In this document: positions 29,819 through 38,475 of the stretch, piece after piece
Layout: each line of letters starts with the position of its first letter
How positions within the stretch are numbered: the stretch's first letter is position 1
Assembly (NCBI RefSeq): GCF_900156025.1
Contig: NZ_FTMO01000002.1
Coordinates: forward strand, 434,001 to 498,000
Length of the DNA stretch: 64,000 nucleotides
Source of the DNA: Allobosea sp. TND4EK4
GTDB lineage: Bacteria; Pseudomonadota; Alphaproteobacteria; Rhizobiales; Beijerinckiaceae
Reading direction: 5' to 3'
Notes under the pieces: generated by a model
Seen by the model: only the letters and a program-made list of their open reading frames with translations
What the model was told of the DNA's origin: nothing
Database searches by the model: none
Program-made: the position numbers and the translations under genes

Positions 29819-31360
29819 ATGGTCAAGATGCTGATGCGCGCGGGGCTGGCGGCGCTGGTCGCGAGCTGCGCCCTGCCCGCCCTCGCCCAGCAACCGTCGC
29901 CGGAGCGGAAGAGCCCGCCACGTGACGAATTCTTCTGGCTGGGCGAGCTCAACAAGGCGAGCACCGTCATCAACAGCGAGCAGGGCCTGCTCGACAAGGC
30001 TCTGGCCCCTAAGATCGCGAAGGGCATCGCCAGGGTGATCGAGGCCGGCAACCAGCCCGGCGCCAGGCGCCCCTCCACCGTCATCACCTTCGAGCCGCTG
30101 ATGATCAAGGAGGCAGGCGTCGAGGTCACGCTGATCCATGCCGGCCGCTCGAGCCAGGACATGCACGCGACCTATCGCGCCGCGATCATGCGCGACCGGC
30201 TGCTGGCGCTGGCCGACCAGCTCGCCCGCACCACGCGCACCATGGTCGAGCTCGCGGCCGCCCATCGGGACACGGTCGTGCCGAACTACACCAACGGCGT
30301 CGCCGCCCAACCCAACAGCTACGGGCACTATCTGCTCGGCCTCGCCGCCGGCTTCGACCGCGACGCCCAGCGCATCCGCGAGACCTATGCCCGTGTCGAT
30401 CTCTCGCCGATGGGCACGACCGTGCTGAACGGCACGAGCTGGCCGCTCGACCGCGCGCGGATGGCCGATTATCTCGGCTTCGCGGGCCTCGTCGACAATG
30501 CCTATGACGCCTCGCAGATCGCAGCGGCCGACTTGCCGGTCGAGACAGGCGCCATCGTCACGAGCATCGCGCTTCACACCGGCGGCTTCATCCAGGACGT
30601 GATGACGCAATATGCGCAACCCCGTCCCTGGATCCTGTTGCGCGACGAGGGCGGCATGACCGGCGGCGGCACCACCTACGTCTCCAGCGCGATGCCGCAG
30701 AAGCGCAATCCGGGCCTGCTCAACGGCACGCGTGAGGAGGCTTCCGAAGCGCTGGCGCTGGCGACGGGGCCGGTGTTCAAGGCCCACAATATCCCGCCCG
30801 GCATGCCCGACGCCAAGAGCGCCAAGGCCAACAGCGCCATGATCGACGCCGGCACGCGCACGCTGCAGCGGCTCGACCGCATCCTGAAGGCGCTGGCCAT
30901 CGACCCGCAAAGGGCGCTGGACGAGCTCAACAGCGACTGGACGGCCTCGCAGGAACTCGCCGACGTGCTGATGCGCAAATACCACCTGCCTTTCCGTGCC
31001 GGGCACCATTTCGCGTCCGAGGTCGTCGATTACGCCAAGGCCAACGGCATCAGGCCGACCGACTTCCCCTATCCGCAGGCGCAGGCGATCTACCGCAAGG
31101 CGGCGGCCGAGGCGCAGCTGTCGCCTGCCGAGCTGCCGATGAGCGAGGCGGAATTCCGCGCGACGCTGGACCCCGTCGCGATCGTCAGGAACCGCGCCAC
31201 CTCTGGCGGCCCGCAGCCGGCCGAAATGGACCGCATGCTGGCTCAGGCGCGCCAACGGCTCGACCGGCACGACAGCTGGATCAAGGAAAAGCGCCAGCGT
31301 ATCGCCGACGGGCTGGCCAGACTCGACGGGGATTTCGCGAAGCTGGTTAACGCACCCTGA
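29819..31360 (+). CDS. Exported argininosuccinate-lyase-like protein (fumarase/aspartase superfamily)
   Basis: 513 residues. Residues 1-23 form a signal peptide (KMLMRAGLAALVASCALPALA, cleavage before QQPSP). The mature part is a fumarase/aspartase-superfamily lyase: an N-terminal TVITFEPLMIKEAGVEVTLIHAGRSSQDMH region resembling the HTGRSRND-type loop of argininosuccinate lyase, and the signature SSAMPQKRNPGLL. Conserved catalytic Ser of that loop is present. Such enzymes are normally cytoplasmic; export is unusual. Substrate unknown, probably a small amino-acid-like adduct. GGGAGGAC 5 nt upstream fixes the start. No transporter is adjacent. Confidence 0.82.
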   Translation: MVKMLMRAGLAALVASCALPALAQQPSPERKSPPRDEFFWLGELNKASTVINSEQGLLDKALAPKIAKGIARVIEAGNQPGARRPSTVITFEPLMIKEAGVEVTLIHAGRSSQDMHATYRAAIMRDRLLALADQLARTTRTMVELAAAHRDTVVPNYTNGVAAQPNSYGHYLLGLAAGFDRDAQRIRETYARVDLSPMGTTVLNGTSWPLDRARMADYLGFAGLVDNAYDASQIAAADLPVETGAIVTSIALHTGGFIQDVMTQYAQPRPWILLRDEGGMTGGGTTYVSSAMPQKRNPGLLNGTREEASEALALATGPVFKAHNIPPGMPDAKSAKANSAMIDAGTRTLQRLDRILKALAIDPQRALDELNSDWTASQELADVLMRKYHLPFRAGHHFASEVVDYAKANGIRPTDFPYPQAQAIYRKAAAEAQLSPAELPMSEAEFRATLDPVAIVRNRATSGGPQPAEMDRMLAQARQRLDRHDSWIKEKRQRIADGLARLDGDFAKLVNAP

Positions 31361-31383
31361 CCTCTCGGCACTCCCGCCATCGC

Positions 31384-31872
31384 CTACCAGTCGGCGGTCG
31401 GCGGGGCCCCGGTCGAGATCTCGTGGAGACGGCGGCGCGTCGCTGCCGTCGTTCCGGCTGGCAACGCGTCGAGCGGAAAAAAGCCGATCTCGGCGATCTC
31501 CCGGTCAGGCTGCTTGATCGCAGTGACGGTAAAGTCGCGCAGGGTGAAGACCGCGACATGGTCCCGCCGCGACATGCCGCGATTGAAGAAGATGCCGTGG
31601 AGGGAGAGCGGACCCGCTGCGTCTATCGCCGCTTCTTCCATCAATTCCCGCACCGCAGCCTCGAGCATGGTCTGACCGACCTCCACCCCGCCGCCCGGAA
31701 AATGCCAGCCATCGACATAGGTATGCCTGAGCAGCAGGACCTCCCGCTCCTCGCGGATCACCACGACGCGCACGCCCAGCGTCATCGCCCGCGTCATGCG
31801 AAAATAGAGATGCAGCAGGCGCGTCAGGACGCGCTGCGGAAGCGATCGTGCTGCCTCTTGCTCATGCTGCAT
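31384..31872 (-). CDS. Nudix hydrolase
   Basis: 162 residues. Nudix box from GGGVEVGQTMLEAAVRELME onward with EEAAID at its end (the usual EExG has Ala for Gly). The N-terminal 30 residues LLHLYFRMTRAMTLGVRVVV form an amphipathic helix common in the rhizobial members. It hydrolyses a nucleoside diphosphate linked to some group; substrate unknown. Convergent with the exported lyase gene. Confidence 0.88.
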   Translation of the reverse strand: MQHEQEAARSLPQRVLTRLLHLYFRMTRAMTLGVRVVVIREEREVLLLRHTYVDGWHFPGGGVEVGQTMLEAAVRELMEEAAIDAAGPLSLHGIFFNRGMSRRDHVAVFTLRDFTVTAIKQPDREIAEIGFFPLDALPAGTTAATRRRLHEISTGAPPTADW

Positions 31873-32019
31873 CCGGATTGTCCTCGCGCGATTCTCAACG
31901 GCGGGTTAATTGTCTATGCAATTGACGCATAACGGACCTGGGGCAGACCCCGTTGTCTTGTCACACGCGCGGCACAAATAGAGCAGATACCGCCGTCGTC
32001 ATCACCGGGGACCCTTATC

Positions 32020-32136
32020 ATGCTGCTCTCGTTCATCATCGCCCGCCTGAGGGCCAAGCCCGCCTACACCTGGAAGCCCGCCGTCACCATGACCGATTCG
32101 CGGATCGTGTCGGAACTGACCGGCGCCGCCAACTGA
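32020..32136 (+). CDS. Putative 38-residue small protein
   Basis: An ATG-TGA frame encoding MLLSFIIARLRAKPAYTW followed by 20 mostly polar residues ending TGAAN. Nearly every third codon position is G or C, as in the genes around it, which supports coding. GGGGA lies about 9 nt upstream. The N-terminal 10 residues are hydrophobic, then basic, as in small membrane-associated proteins. I do not recognise the family. It sits 77 nt ahead of the metallophosphoesterase gene and could be its leader ORF. Confidence 0.45.
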   Translation: MLLSFIIARLRAKPAYTWKPAVTMTDSRIVSELTGAAN

Positions 32137-32213
32137 TCGCCCGCAGCTGCCGCCCGCACCGCGCCGATTTGCGCGCTTGACGGGCGGGCTGCCGCGGGGG
32201 CAAGCGCTGGAGC

Positions 32214-33119
32214 GTGTTTAAGCTCGCGCATCTGTCCGACCCGCATCTCGGCCCGCTCGCGGGCTTCTCTCTGCATCAACTGCTCGGCAAGCGCGCCACC
32301 GGTTACATCAACTGGCGCCGCAAGCGACGGCACGCCCATGACATGGATGTCCTGGCGCGCATCGTCGCCGATATCCATGCCGAGGCGCCGGACCACATCG
32401 CCTGCACCGGCGACGTCTCGCATATCGGCCTGCCGAACGAATTCAAGACCGCCGTCGCCTTCCTCGACACGCTCGGCCCGCGCGAGACGGTCAGCTTCGT
32501 CCCCGGCAACCACGACGCCTATGCCCGTTCCTCGCTGAAGGCCCTGGCCGAGCTGCTGGCGCCCTGGAGCGGCAGCGACGATGGCGGCGCCGGCTATCCC
32601 TGGTATCGCCGCCGCGGCCCGGTCGCGCTGATCGGCGTCAGCAGCGCGGTGCCGACCTTGCCTTTGCTGGCGACAGGCCGCGTCGGCCGCGAGCAGACGG
32701 CGCGCACCGCCGCCCTGCTCGACCGTGCGCGCGACGAGAACCTGATCCGCGTCGTGCTGATCCATCACCCGCCCTATCCCGGCGGCGCGCGGCGCTCCCG
32801 CGAACTGGTCGATGCCGAGCGCTTCGAGACGATGCTGCGGCTGAAGGGCGCGGACCTCGTCCTGCACGGCCACAACCACACCTTCTCTTTGGCTTGGCGG
32901 CAGGGGCCGGAGCGCGATTTCCCGATCGTCGGCGTGCCCTCGGCGTCGCTCGGCCCCCGCGGCCATGGCGAACTCGCCGCCTGGCACCTCTTCCGGATCG
33001 CGGGGGACGGCAAGGCGCCGCGCATCACGCTGGACCAGCGGGGCTGCGACCTCGCCGGCCTGGTGGTGCGCCGGCAGGAAATTGCGCTGATGGGCGAGGC
33101 AGTCGGCAATCGCCAATAG
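32214..33119 (+). CDS. Calcineurin-like metallophosphoesterase
   Basis: 301 residues from a GTG start. The five metal motifs are in order: DPHLG, GDVSHIG, GNHD, HHPP and HGHNH. This is the 3',5'-cyclic-nucleotide phosphodiesterase-like branch of the superfamily, but the substrate cannot be set by sequence. No signal peptide or membrane helix. Convergent with the SDR gene. Confidence 0.92.
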   Translation: MFKLAHLSDPHLGPLAGFSLHQLLGKRATGYINWRRKRRHAHDMDVLARIVADIHAEAPDHIACTGDVSHIGLPNEFKTAVAFLDTLGPRETVSFVPGNHDAYARSSLKALAELLAPWSGSDDGGAGYPWYRRRGPVALIGVSSAVPTLPLLATGRVGREQTARTAALLDRARDENLIRVVLIHHPPYPGGARRSRELVDAERFETMLRLKGADLVLHGHNHTFSLAWRQGPERDFPIVGVPSASLGPRGHGELAAWHLFRIAGDGKAPRITLDQRGCDLAGLVVRRQEIALMGEAVGNRQ

Positions 33120-33172
33120 GCCGTCGGGCGTCCTTTCCGGCCTACTGCCTACAGCCCACTGCCGCTCCTCCC

Positions 33173-33919
33173 TCAGATGCAGCGGCCGCCGTCGACCGTC
33201 AGAACCGTGCCCGTCACCATCTCGGCTTCGTCCGAGCAGAGGAAGACCGCGGCGTGGCCCATGTCCTGCGGCGTCGAGAGCCGGCCCCACGGGATCGAGG
33301 CGCGGAACTGGGCGCGCTTCTCGGGCGTGTCCTCGCCCATGAAGGTCGCCAGCAGCGGTGTCTCGCCCGCCACGGGCGCGATGGCGTTGACGCGGATGCG
33401 GTCCGGGGCGAGTTCCACGGCCATCGACTTCGACAAGAGGTTCACCGCCCCCTTGGAGCCGTTGTACCAGGCGAGGCCCGGCCGGGGCCGCACGCCGGCC
33501 GTCGAGCCGATGTTGAGGATCACGCCGCCGCCATGCTCCCGGAAATGCGGGACCGTCGCCTTGGCCATCAGGTAGATCGACTTCACATTGACGGCGAAGA
33601 CCCGGTCGAACTCCTCCTCCGTCACGTCGAGCATCGGCTGGTTGCGGTGGCTGATCCCGGCATTGTTGACGACGATGTCGAGGCGCCCGAAGGCCGCGAG
33701 CACCTCCGCAACGGCAGCGTCCACGCTCGCCGCCCGCCCGACATCGCAAGTCGCCGCGATGGCGCCCTCGCCCAGCGCGGCGGCGGCCTCCTCGGCCTTC
33801 TCGCCATTGATGTCGAGCACCGCGACCCGCGCGCCCTCGCGCAGAAAAGCCTGCGCGATGCCGAGCCCGAAGCCTTGCGCCCCGCCGGTCACCAGCGCCG
33901 TCTTGCCCTTGAGTCTCAT
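33173..33919 (-). CDS. Short-chain dehydrogenase/reductase
   Basis: 248 residues, classical SDR. Cofactor loop TGGAQGFGLGIA, NNAG, catalytic Ser in NIGSTAG and the YNGSK tyrosine-lysine pair. The Asp in VAVLDING favours NAD(H). The C-terminal VTGTVLTVDGGRCI is typical. The substrate is probably a sugar, sugar acid or steroid-like alcohol. No partner gene adjacent. Confidence 0.92.
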   Translation of the reverse strand: MRLKGKTALVTGGAQGFGLGIAQAFLREGARVAVLDINGEKAEEAAAALGEGAIAATCDVGRAASVDAAVAEVLAAFGRLDIVVNNAGISHRNQPMLDVTEEEFDRVFAVNVKSIYLMAKATVPHFREHGGGVILNIGSTAGVRPRPGLAWYNGSKGAVNLLSKSMAVELAPDRIRVNAIAPVAGETPLLATFMGEDTPEKRAQFRASIPWGRLSTPQDMGHAAVFLCSDEAEMVTGTVLTVDGGRCI

Positions 33920-34021
33920 GGTCCAGTCCTCGTGCTGTGTGGTTGCGCGATGTTTGAAGCGATCGGCCGCGGCGGTAAATGCGTTTTGACGCAGGGACGG
34001 ATACGGAAATGGGATGGCTCG

Positions 34022-34066
34022 CCGTCATTCTCGGGCGGCGCGGCGCGCCATCCTCGGCTGAAACCC
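34022..34066. repeat. Diverged copy of the dispersed CATTCTCGGG repeat
   Basis: CCGTCATTCTCGGGC is followed by a GC-rich core and CTCGGCTGAAACCCGAG. It shares the arm sequence of the hairpin at 28972-29005 but the rest is decayed. It lies between the SDR gene and the ABC-F gene. Confidence 0.4.
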
Positions 34067-34082
34067 GAGTGCGACGGAGAGA

Positions 34083-35891
34083 CTACGCCCCCAGCTCCTC
34101 GCGCAGCATCTCCAGCTCGAGCCAGCGCTCCTCGGCCGTGCCGATCTCCCGCGCAACCTCCTCCAGCCGCGCCGTCGCCTTGGCGAAGAGCTTCGGGTCG
34201 CGGGTATAGAGATCGCCGGCCACGGCCGCGTTGAGCTTGGCGGCTTCGGCCTGCAAGGCTTCGATCGTCTTGGGCAGCGTCTCCAGAGCATGCTTCTCGT
34301 TGAAGGAGAGCTTGCGCTTGGCGACCGACGCGGGAGCAGCCGCCGGGGCGGCCTTGACCGCGGCAGGCGCCGGCTTCTCTGGCGTGCGCGCCTTCGCTCC
34401 GACGCCGCGTCCGCGCTGCCTGAGCATGTCCGAATAGCCACCGGCAAACTCGGTCCAGACGCCATCGCCGTCCGAGATCAGCACGGCCGAGACGACGCGG
34501 TCGATGAAGTCGCGGTCATGGCTGACCAGCAGCACCGTGCCCTGGTAGTCAGCCAGCAGCTCCTGCAAGAGGTCGAGCGTCTCGAGGTCGAGATCGTTGG
34601 TGGGCTCGTCCAGCACCAGAAGGTTTGAGGGCTTGGCCAGAGCGCGGGCCAGCATCAGCCGGCCGCGCTCACCGCCCGACAGGGCCCCGACCGCCGTACC
34701 CCGCTGCAGCGGCTGGAACAGGAAGTCCTTCATGTAGGAGATGACATGCCGCGGCTGGCCGCCGACCATCACCTGGTCCGAGCCACCACCGGTCAGCGCA
34801 TCGCCCAGCGGCGTCGCCGGATCGAGGCTCTCGCGGCGCTGGTCGAGCGTCACCATTTCGAGCGCCGTGCCGAGCTTCACCTTCCCGGTATCGGGCTTCA
34901 GCCCGCCGGTGAGCAGGTTGATCAGCGTCGTCTTGCCGGCGCCGTTCGGCCCGACGATGCCGATCCGGTCGCCGCGCGCGACGCGCAGCGACAGGTTCTT
35001 GACCACGACGTTGTCGCCATAGGCCTTGGAGACGTCGATAGCCTCGATGACGAGCTTGCCGGAGGTCTGCGCCTCGCTCGCTTCCAGCCGGACATTGCCC
35101 TGGGCCCCGCGCGTGTTGCGCCGCTGATCGCGCAAGGCATGCAGCTCACCGAGCCGCCGCTGGTTGCGGGTGCGCCGCGCGCTGACGCCATAGCGCAGCC
35201 AGTCCTCCTCGCGGGCGATCTTGCGGTCGAGCTTGTGGCGGTCGAGCTCCTCCTGCGCCAGCACCTCGTCGCGCCAGGCCTCGAACTCCCCGAAGCCTTT
35301 CTCCATCCGCCGTGTCACGCCGCGATCGAGCCATATGGTGGCCCGCGACAGCGATGTCAGGAAGCGGCGGTCATGGCTGATCAGCACCATCGCAGAGCGC
35401 AGCGATTTCAGCTCCTGCTCCAGCCATTCGATCACCGGCAGGTCGAGATGGTTGGTCGGCTCGTCCAGCAGCAGGATGTCGGGCTCCGGCGCCAGCACGC
35501 GGGCGAGCGCGGCGCGGCGGGACTCCCCGCCCGACATGGTGGCAGGGTCCTCCAGCCCGGTGAGCCCGAGTTCGTCGATCAGATATTGCGCGCGGTAGGC
35601 ATCGTCGCCCGGCCCGAGCCCGGCTTCGACATAGGCGAGCGAGGTCTTGTAGCCGGTGAAGTCCGGCTCCTGCGGCAGATAGCGGATGGTCGCGCCGGGC
35701 TGGACGAAGCGCTCGGCATGATCGGGCTCGACGATGCCGGCCGCGATCTTGAGCAGGGTCGACTTCCCCGAGCCGTTGCGCCCGACGAGGCAGACGCGCT
35801 CCCCGGCCGAGACGGCGATCTCGGCGGACTCGAGCAGCGGCTGTCCGCCGAAGGTGAGCGCGACGTCGCGCAGATGCAGCAAGGGGGCCAT
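34083..35891 (-). CDS. uup: ABC-F ATPase, Uup-like
   Basis: 602 residues, no membrane helices. Two ATPase domains: Walker A GRNGSGKST and GPNGAGKTT, signatures MSGGESRRAAL and LSGGERGRLML, Walker B LLLDEPTNHLD and LVLDEPTNDLD. A C-terminal coiled coil after about residue 530 marks the Uup branch, which binds ribosomes or branched DNA. The start at 35891 has GGAAGAG upstream; a 47-codon extension is unsupported. Divergent from the small IGHNGGPPL gene. Confidence 0.93.
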   Translation of the reverse strand: MAPLLHLRDVALTFGGQPLLESAEIAVSAGERVCLVGRNGSGKSTLLKIAAGIVEPDHAERFVQPGATIRYLPQEPDFTGYKTSLAYVEAGLGPGDDAYRAQYLIDELGLTGLEDPATMSGGESRRAALARVLAPEPDILLLDEPTNHLDLPVIEWLEQELKSLRSAMVLISHDRRFLTSLSRATIWLDRGVTRRMEKGFGEFEAWRDEVLAQEELDRHKLDRKIAREEDWLRYGVSARRTRNQRRLGELHALRDQRRNTRGAQGNVRLEASEAQTSGKLVIEAIDVSKAYGDNVVVKNLSLRVARGDRIGIVGPNGAGKTTLINLLTGGLKPDTGKVKLGTALEMVTLDQRRESLDPATPLGDALTGGGSDQVMVGGQPRHVISYMKDFLFQPLQRGTAVGALSGGERGRLMLARALAKPSNLLVLDEPTNDLDLETLDLLQELLADYQGTVLLVSHDRDFIDRVVSAVLISDGDGVWTEFAGGYSDMLRQRGRGVGAKARTPEKPAPAAVKAAPAAAPASVAKRKLSFNEKHALETLPKTIEALQAEAAKLNAAVAGDLYTRDPKLFAKATARLEEVAREIGTAEERWLELEMLREELGA

Positions 35892-36044
35892 GTCTCTTCC
35901 GATGAGCAGGACGTCTGGTCCTGTGAACAGGGGAGCGGGATAGACCGGCGGGGCCTCCCTGTCACCTTGGGCGGCAATGGCACGGCGCTTGCGGAGGGCG
36001 CCGGACATCTTATCCTGCCCTCGACGCACCACGGAACGCCAGCC

Positions 36045-36389
36045 ATGCCTTCAGCCCGCAAGCGCCCGATCGGGATCGGCCATAATGGCGGCCCACCCCT
36101 GAAGGAGCGCAAGCGCCGCTCGACGCTGGGACCGGGTGCCATCGGCCGGACCTTCGACTGGCGCTTCGCCCACCGCAAGGCCTGGAAGAAGCCACGGGAA
36201 ATCGCCATCCGCCGGCAGGAGAACGCGGACGCGCTCGGCCTGACCTATGAAGAATATGCGCTCGAGATCATGGAGCGCGGCTATTATCCGCAGCCCGAGC
36301 ATGTCGAGACGATCAAGGCCATGCGCCCGCAGCGGATCCGGGACAATGGCGTCGTCGGACAATCGCTGAAGCGCGCCAAGCTGGACTAG
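36045..36389 (+). CDS. Small basic protein with IGHNGGPPL motif
   Basis: 114 residues, strongly basic. The N-terminal PIGIGHNGGPPL is a motif recurrent in short alphaproteobacterial proteins of unknown role. The middle WRFAHRKAWKKPREIAIRRQENADALGLTYEEYALEIMERG looks helical and could bind nucleic acid. It is tail-to-tail with the acyltransferase, the two stop codons sharing the palindrome CTAG. Function unknown. Confidence 0.75.
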   Translation: MPSARKRPIGIGHNGGPPLKERKRRSTLGPGAIGRTFDWRFAHRKAWKKPREIAIRRQENADALGLTYEEYALEIMERGYYPQPEHVETIKAMRPQRIRDNGVVGQSLKRAKLD

Positions 36390-37432
36390 CCGCCGAGCCG
36401 GCGCCGGAAGATCCGCGTCATCGGCCGCTCGAACCAGCGATGGATCAGCAGCGCGGCCACGATCGCGCCGGTCAGCGCGATCAGGATGTAAAGCTCCGGA
36501 GACAGGCCGCCGGCCCGCAGCGCGATTTCGCGCAGGCCGCGGATGACGAAGGGGTGGACGAGATAGAGCGCGTAGGACGCGTCGCCGATCATCGCCAGCG
36601 TGCGCACCGGCTGCGGCGGCATCGGCCCGTCCCGCCCGCAGGCGGCCGCCAGCACGAGCAGGATGGCGGCCGAGCCGTTCCAGGCGACGACGCTCCAGGT
36701 CCCCGCCCCCTCACCGCGATGCGCGGCGGCTACCAAGACCGCGATCCCGCCGAGGGCGACCAGCACGCGCAGCGCGCCATGCAGGCGAAGCCCTCTCCGG
36801 CGGAGCAGCGCGATGCCCATCCCGGCCGCGAATTCGAGCACGATCGGCTGGCCCCAGAAGCCGAAGGGCAGCGGCAGCGGCCCCGCAAGGCTCTCGCTCG
36901 CCACCAGCGCCGCGAGCGCCAGCACGACGGCCGGCAGGGTCCACCGCGCCGGCAGCAACAGGGCGCCGGCGAAGACGACGTAGAACAGCATCTCGTAGTT
37001 CAGCGTCCAGCCCAGGGAATAGACTGGCTGCACCACGCCTTGCGTCGAGAGCATCGGCCAGAACAGGTAGGAGCCGGCGATCTGCGCGAGACTCGGCGTA
37101 CCCGAATTCAGCACCGACGGACTGACGAGGGCGATGAGCAGGAAAGCGCTGGTCATCGCCCAGTAGAGCGGCACGATCCGCGCCAGCCGGCGCCTCAGGA
37201 AGACGCCGCTCGCTCCGGCGCGGCCGAACAGGTCCTGCGAGGCATGGACCATGATGAAGCCGGACACGACGAAGAAGATATCGACGCCCGCCATCCAGGG
37301 CAGGAGATCGCTGCGCTGGAAGGAGTGTCCGGTCGCCTCCGCCAGCAGCGCGGCATCGGGCTGCACATGATGGATCGCGACCATGAGCGCCGCGAGCGCG
37401 CGCAGGACCTGGATGGAGGAGATGGGCTGCAC
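36386..37432 (-). CDS. Acyltransferase family 3 membrane protein
   Basis: 348 residues from a GTG start (MQPISSIQVLRALAALMVAIHHV). The RALA...HH motif and VSGFIM are the OafA/NodX/YrhL acyltransferase-3 signature, with about ten membrane helices and LVHPF in the last third. These proteins move acetyl or other acyl groups onto sugars of polysaccharides or glucans. It lies close to opgH, so a glucan modification role is possible but not shown. Confidence 0.88.
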   Translation of the reverse strand: MQPISSIQVLRALAALMVAIHHVQPDAALLAEATGHSFQRSDLLPWMAGVDIFFVVSGFIMVHASQDLFGRAGASGVFLRRRLARIVPLYWAMTSAFLLIALVSPSVLNSGTPSLAQIAGSYLFWPMLSTQGVVQPVYSLGWTLNYEMLFYVVFAGALLLPARWTLPAVVLALAALVASESLAGPLPLPFGFWGQPIVLEFAAGMGIALLRRRGLRLHGALRVLVALGGIAVLVAAAHRGEGAGTWSVVAWNGSAAILLVLAAACGRDGPMPPQPVRTLAMIGDASYALYLVHPFVIRGLREIALRAGGLSPELYILIALTGAIVAALLIHRWFERPMTRIFRRRLGG

Positions 37433-37467
37433 GCGGGATCTTCGTTCGGGCTGGCGAGCGGACCCGC

Positions 37468-38475
37468 TCAGCCAAACCACAACCGCTTGGGATCGTCGAG
37501 GCCGAAGCGCTGCAGATGGGCGGCGATGGCGGCAAGGCCCTGCTCGGCGGCGTCCTGCGCCGTCACGACATGCAGCGGGATGCGCGCCATCAGCTCCTCC
37601 ATCGGCGGCTTGCCGGTGAAGACGGACCTGATCGTCGCCCTGTCTGCGAGGGGCATTAGATGCGGCGCGATGCCGCCGGCGATGAACACCCCCCCGGTTG
37701 CCTTGAAGGCGAGAGCCAGATCGCCCGCCACGCGCGCCAGCAGGCGCCAGAAACAGACCGCCGTCATCAAGGCTGCCGGGTTTCCGTCGAGAGCGAGGCG
37801 GCTGATGTCGGCGGCGCTGACATCCGGCTCCAGCATGCCCGAGGTCGCGGCCACGGCCTTGTGCAGCCGCACCAGCCCGTCGCCGCTGAGCAGCGTCTCG
37901 ACCGTGACCCGCGGCTCCTTCGCCATCAGGGCCGGCCAGATGCGTTGTTCGGCGGGGTCCTCGGGACCGAGGCCGATATGGCCGCATTCCGTCGGGATGA
38001 GGAAGCCGCGCTCGCCATGCGTCAGGAGCGCGGAAGCGCCGAAGCCGGTCCCCGGCCCGAGGACCAGGCGAACGCCGCCGGCCTCCGGCTCGCCGGCGAT
38101 CAGCGTCTCGACATCGCCCGGACGGAGCACGGCAAGTGACGCGGCCAGCGCCTCGAAATCATTGACGAGCAGTCCCTGCCTGAGGCCGAGCGCCTCGGCG
38201 ATGCGCGGGCCGTCGAAGCTCCAGCTCGCATTGGTTAGCTGGGCGGTGCGCCCCTCGAGCGGCCCCGCCACGGCCAGGAGCGCGGAAAGAGGCCGCTGGG
38301 GCAGTGTCGCGACAACGCTTTCGAAGGCCTCCTCTGCCGTCATGAAGCTGCCCGTGCCGATGCGGGCCAGATGACGGTGCGGCCGGTCCGGGTCCTCGAC
38401 GATCGACAGCCGGCAATTGGTGCCGCCGATATCGGCGATCAGCACCGGATAGGCGATCGAGGGCGGGCGCATCAC
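37468..38475 (-). CDS. glk: Glucokinase
   Basis: 335 residues, bacterial Glk family (not ROK). ATP loop ADIGGTNCRLSIV, GPGTGFGAS and ECGHIGLGP with the sugar-binding Glu and His are visible. It phosphorylates glucose to glucose-6-P. It overlaps hyi by 4 nt, an unusual pairing. Confidence 0.93.
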   Translation of the reverse strand: MMRPPSIAYPVLIADIGGTNCRLSIVEDPDRPHRHLARIGTGSFMTAEEAFESVVATLPQRPLSALLAVAGPLEGRTAQLTNASWSFDGPRIAEALGLRQGLLVNDFEALAASLAVLRPGDVETLIAGEPEAGGVRLVLGPGTGFGASALLTHGERGFLIPTECGHIGLGPEDPAEQRIWPALMAKEPRVTVETLLSGDGLVRLHKAVAATSGMLEPDVSAADISRLALDGNPAALMTAVCFWRLLARVAGDLALAFKATGGVFIAGGIAPHLMPLADRATIRSVFTGKPPMEELMARIPLHVVTAQDAAEQGLAAIAAHLQRFGLDDPKRLWFG

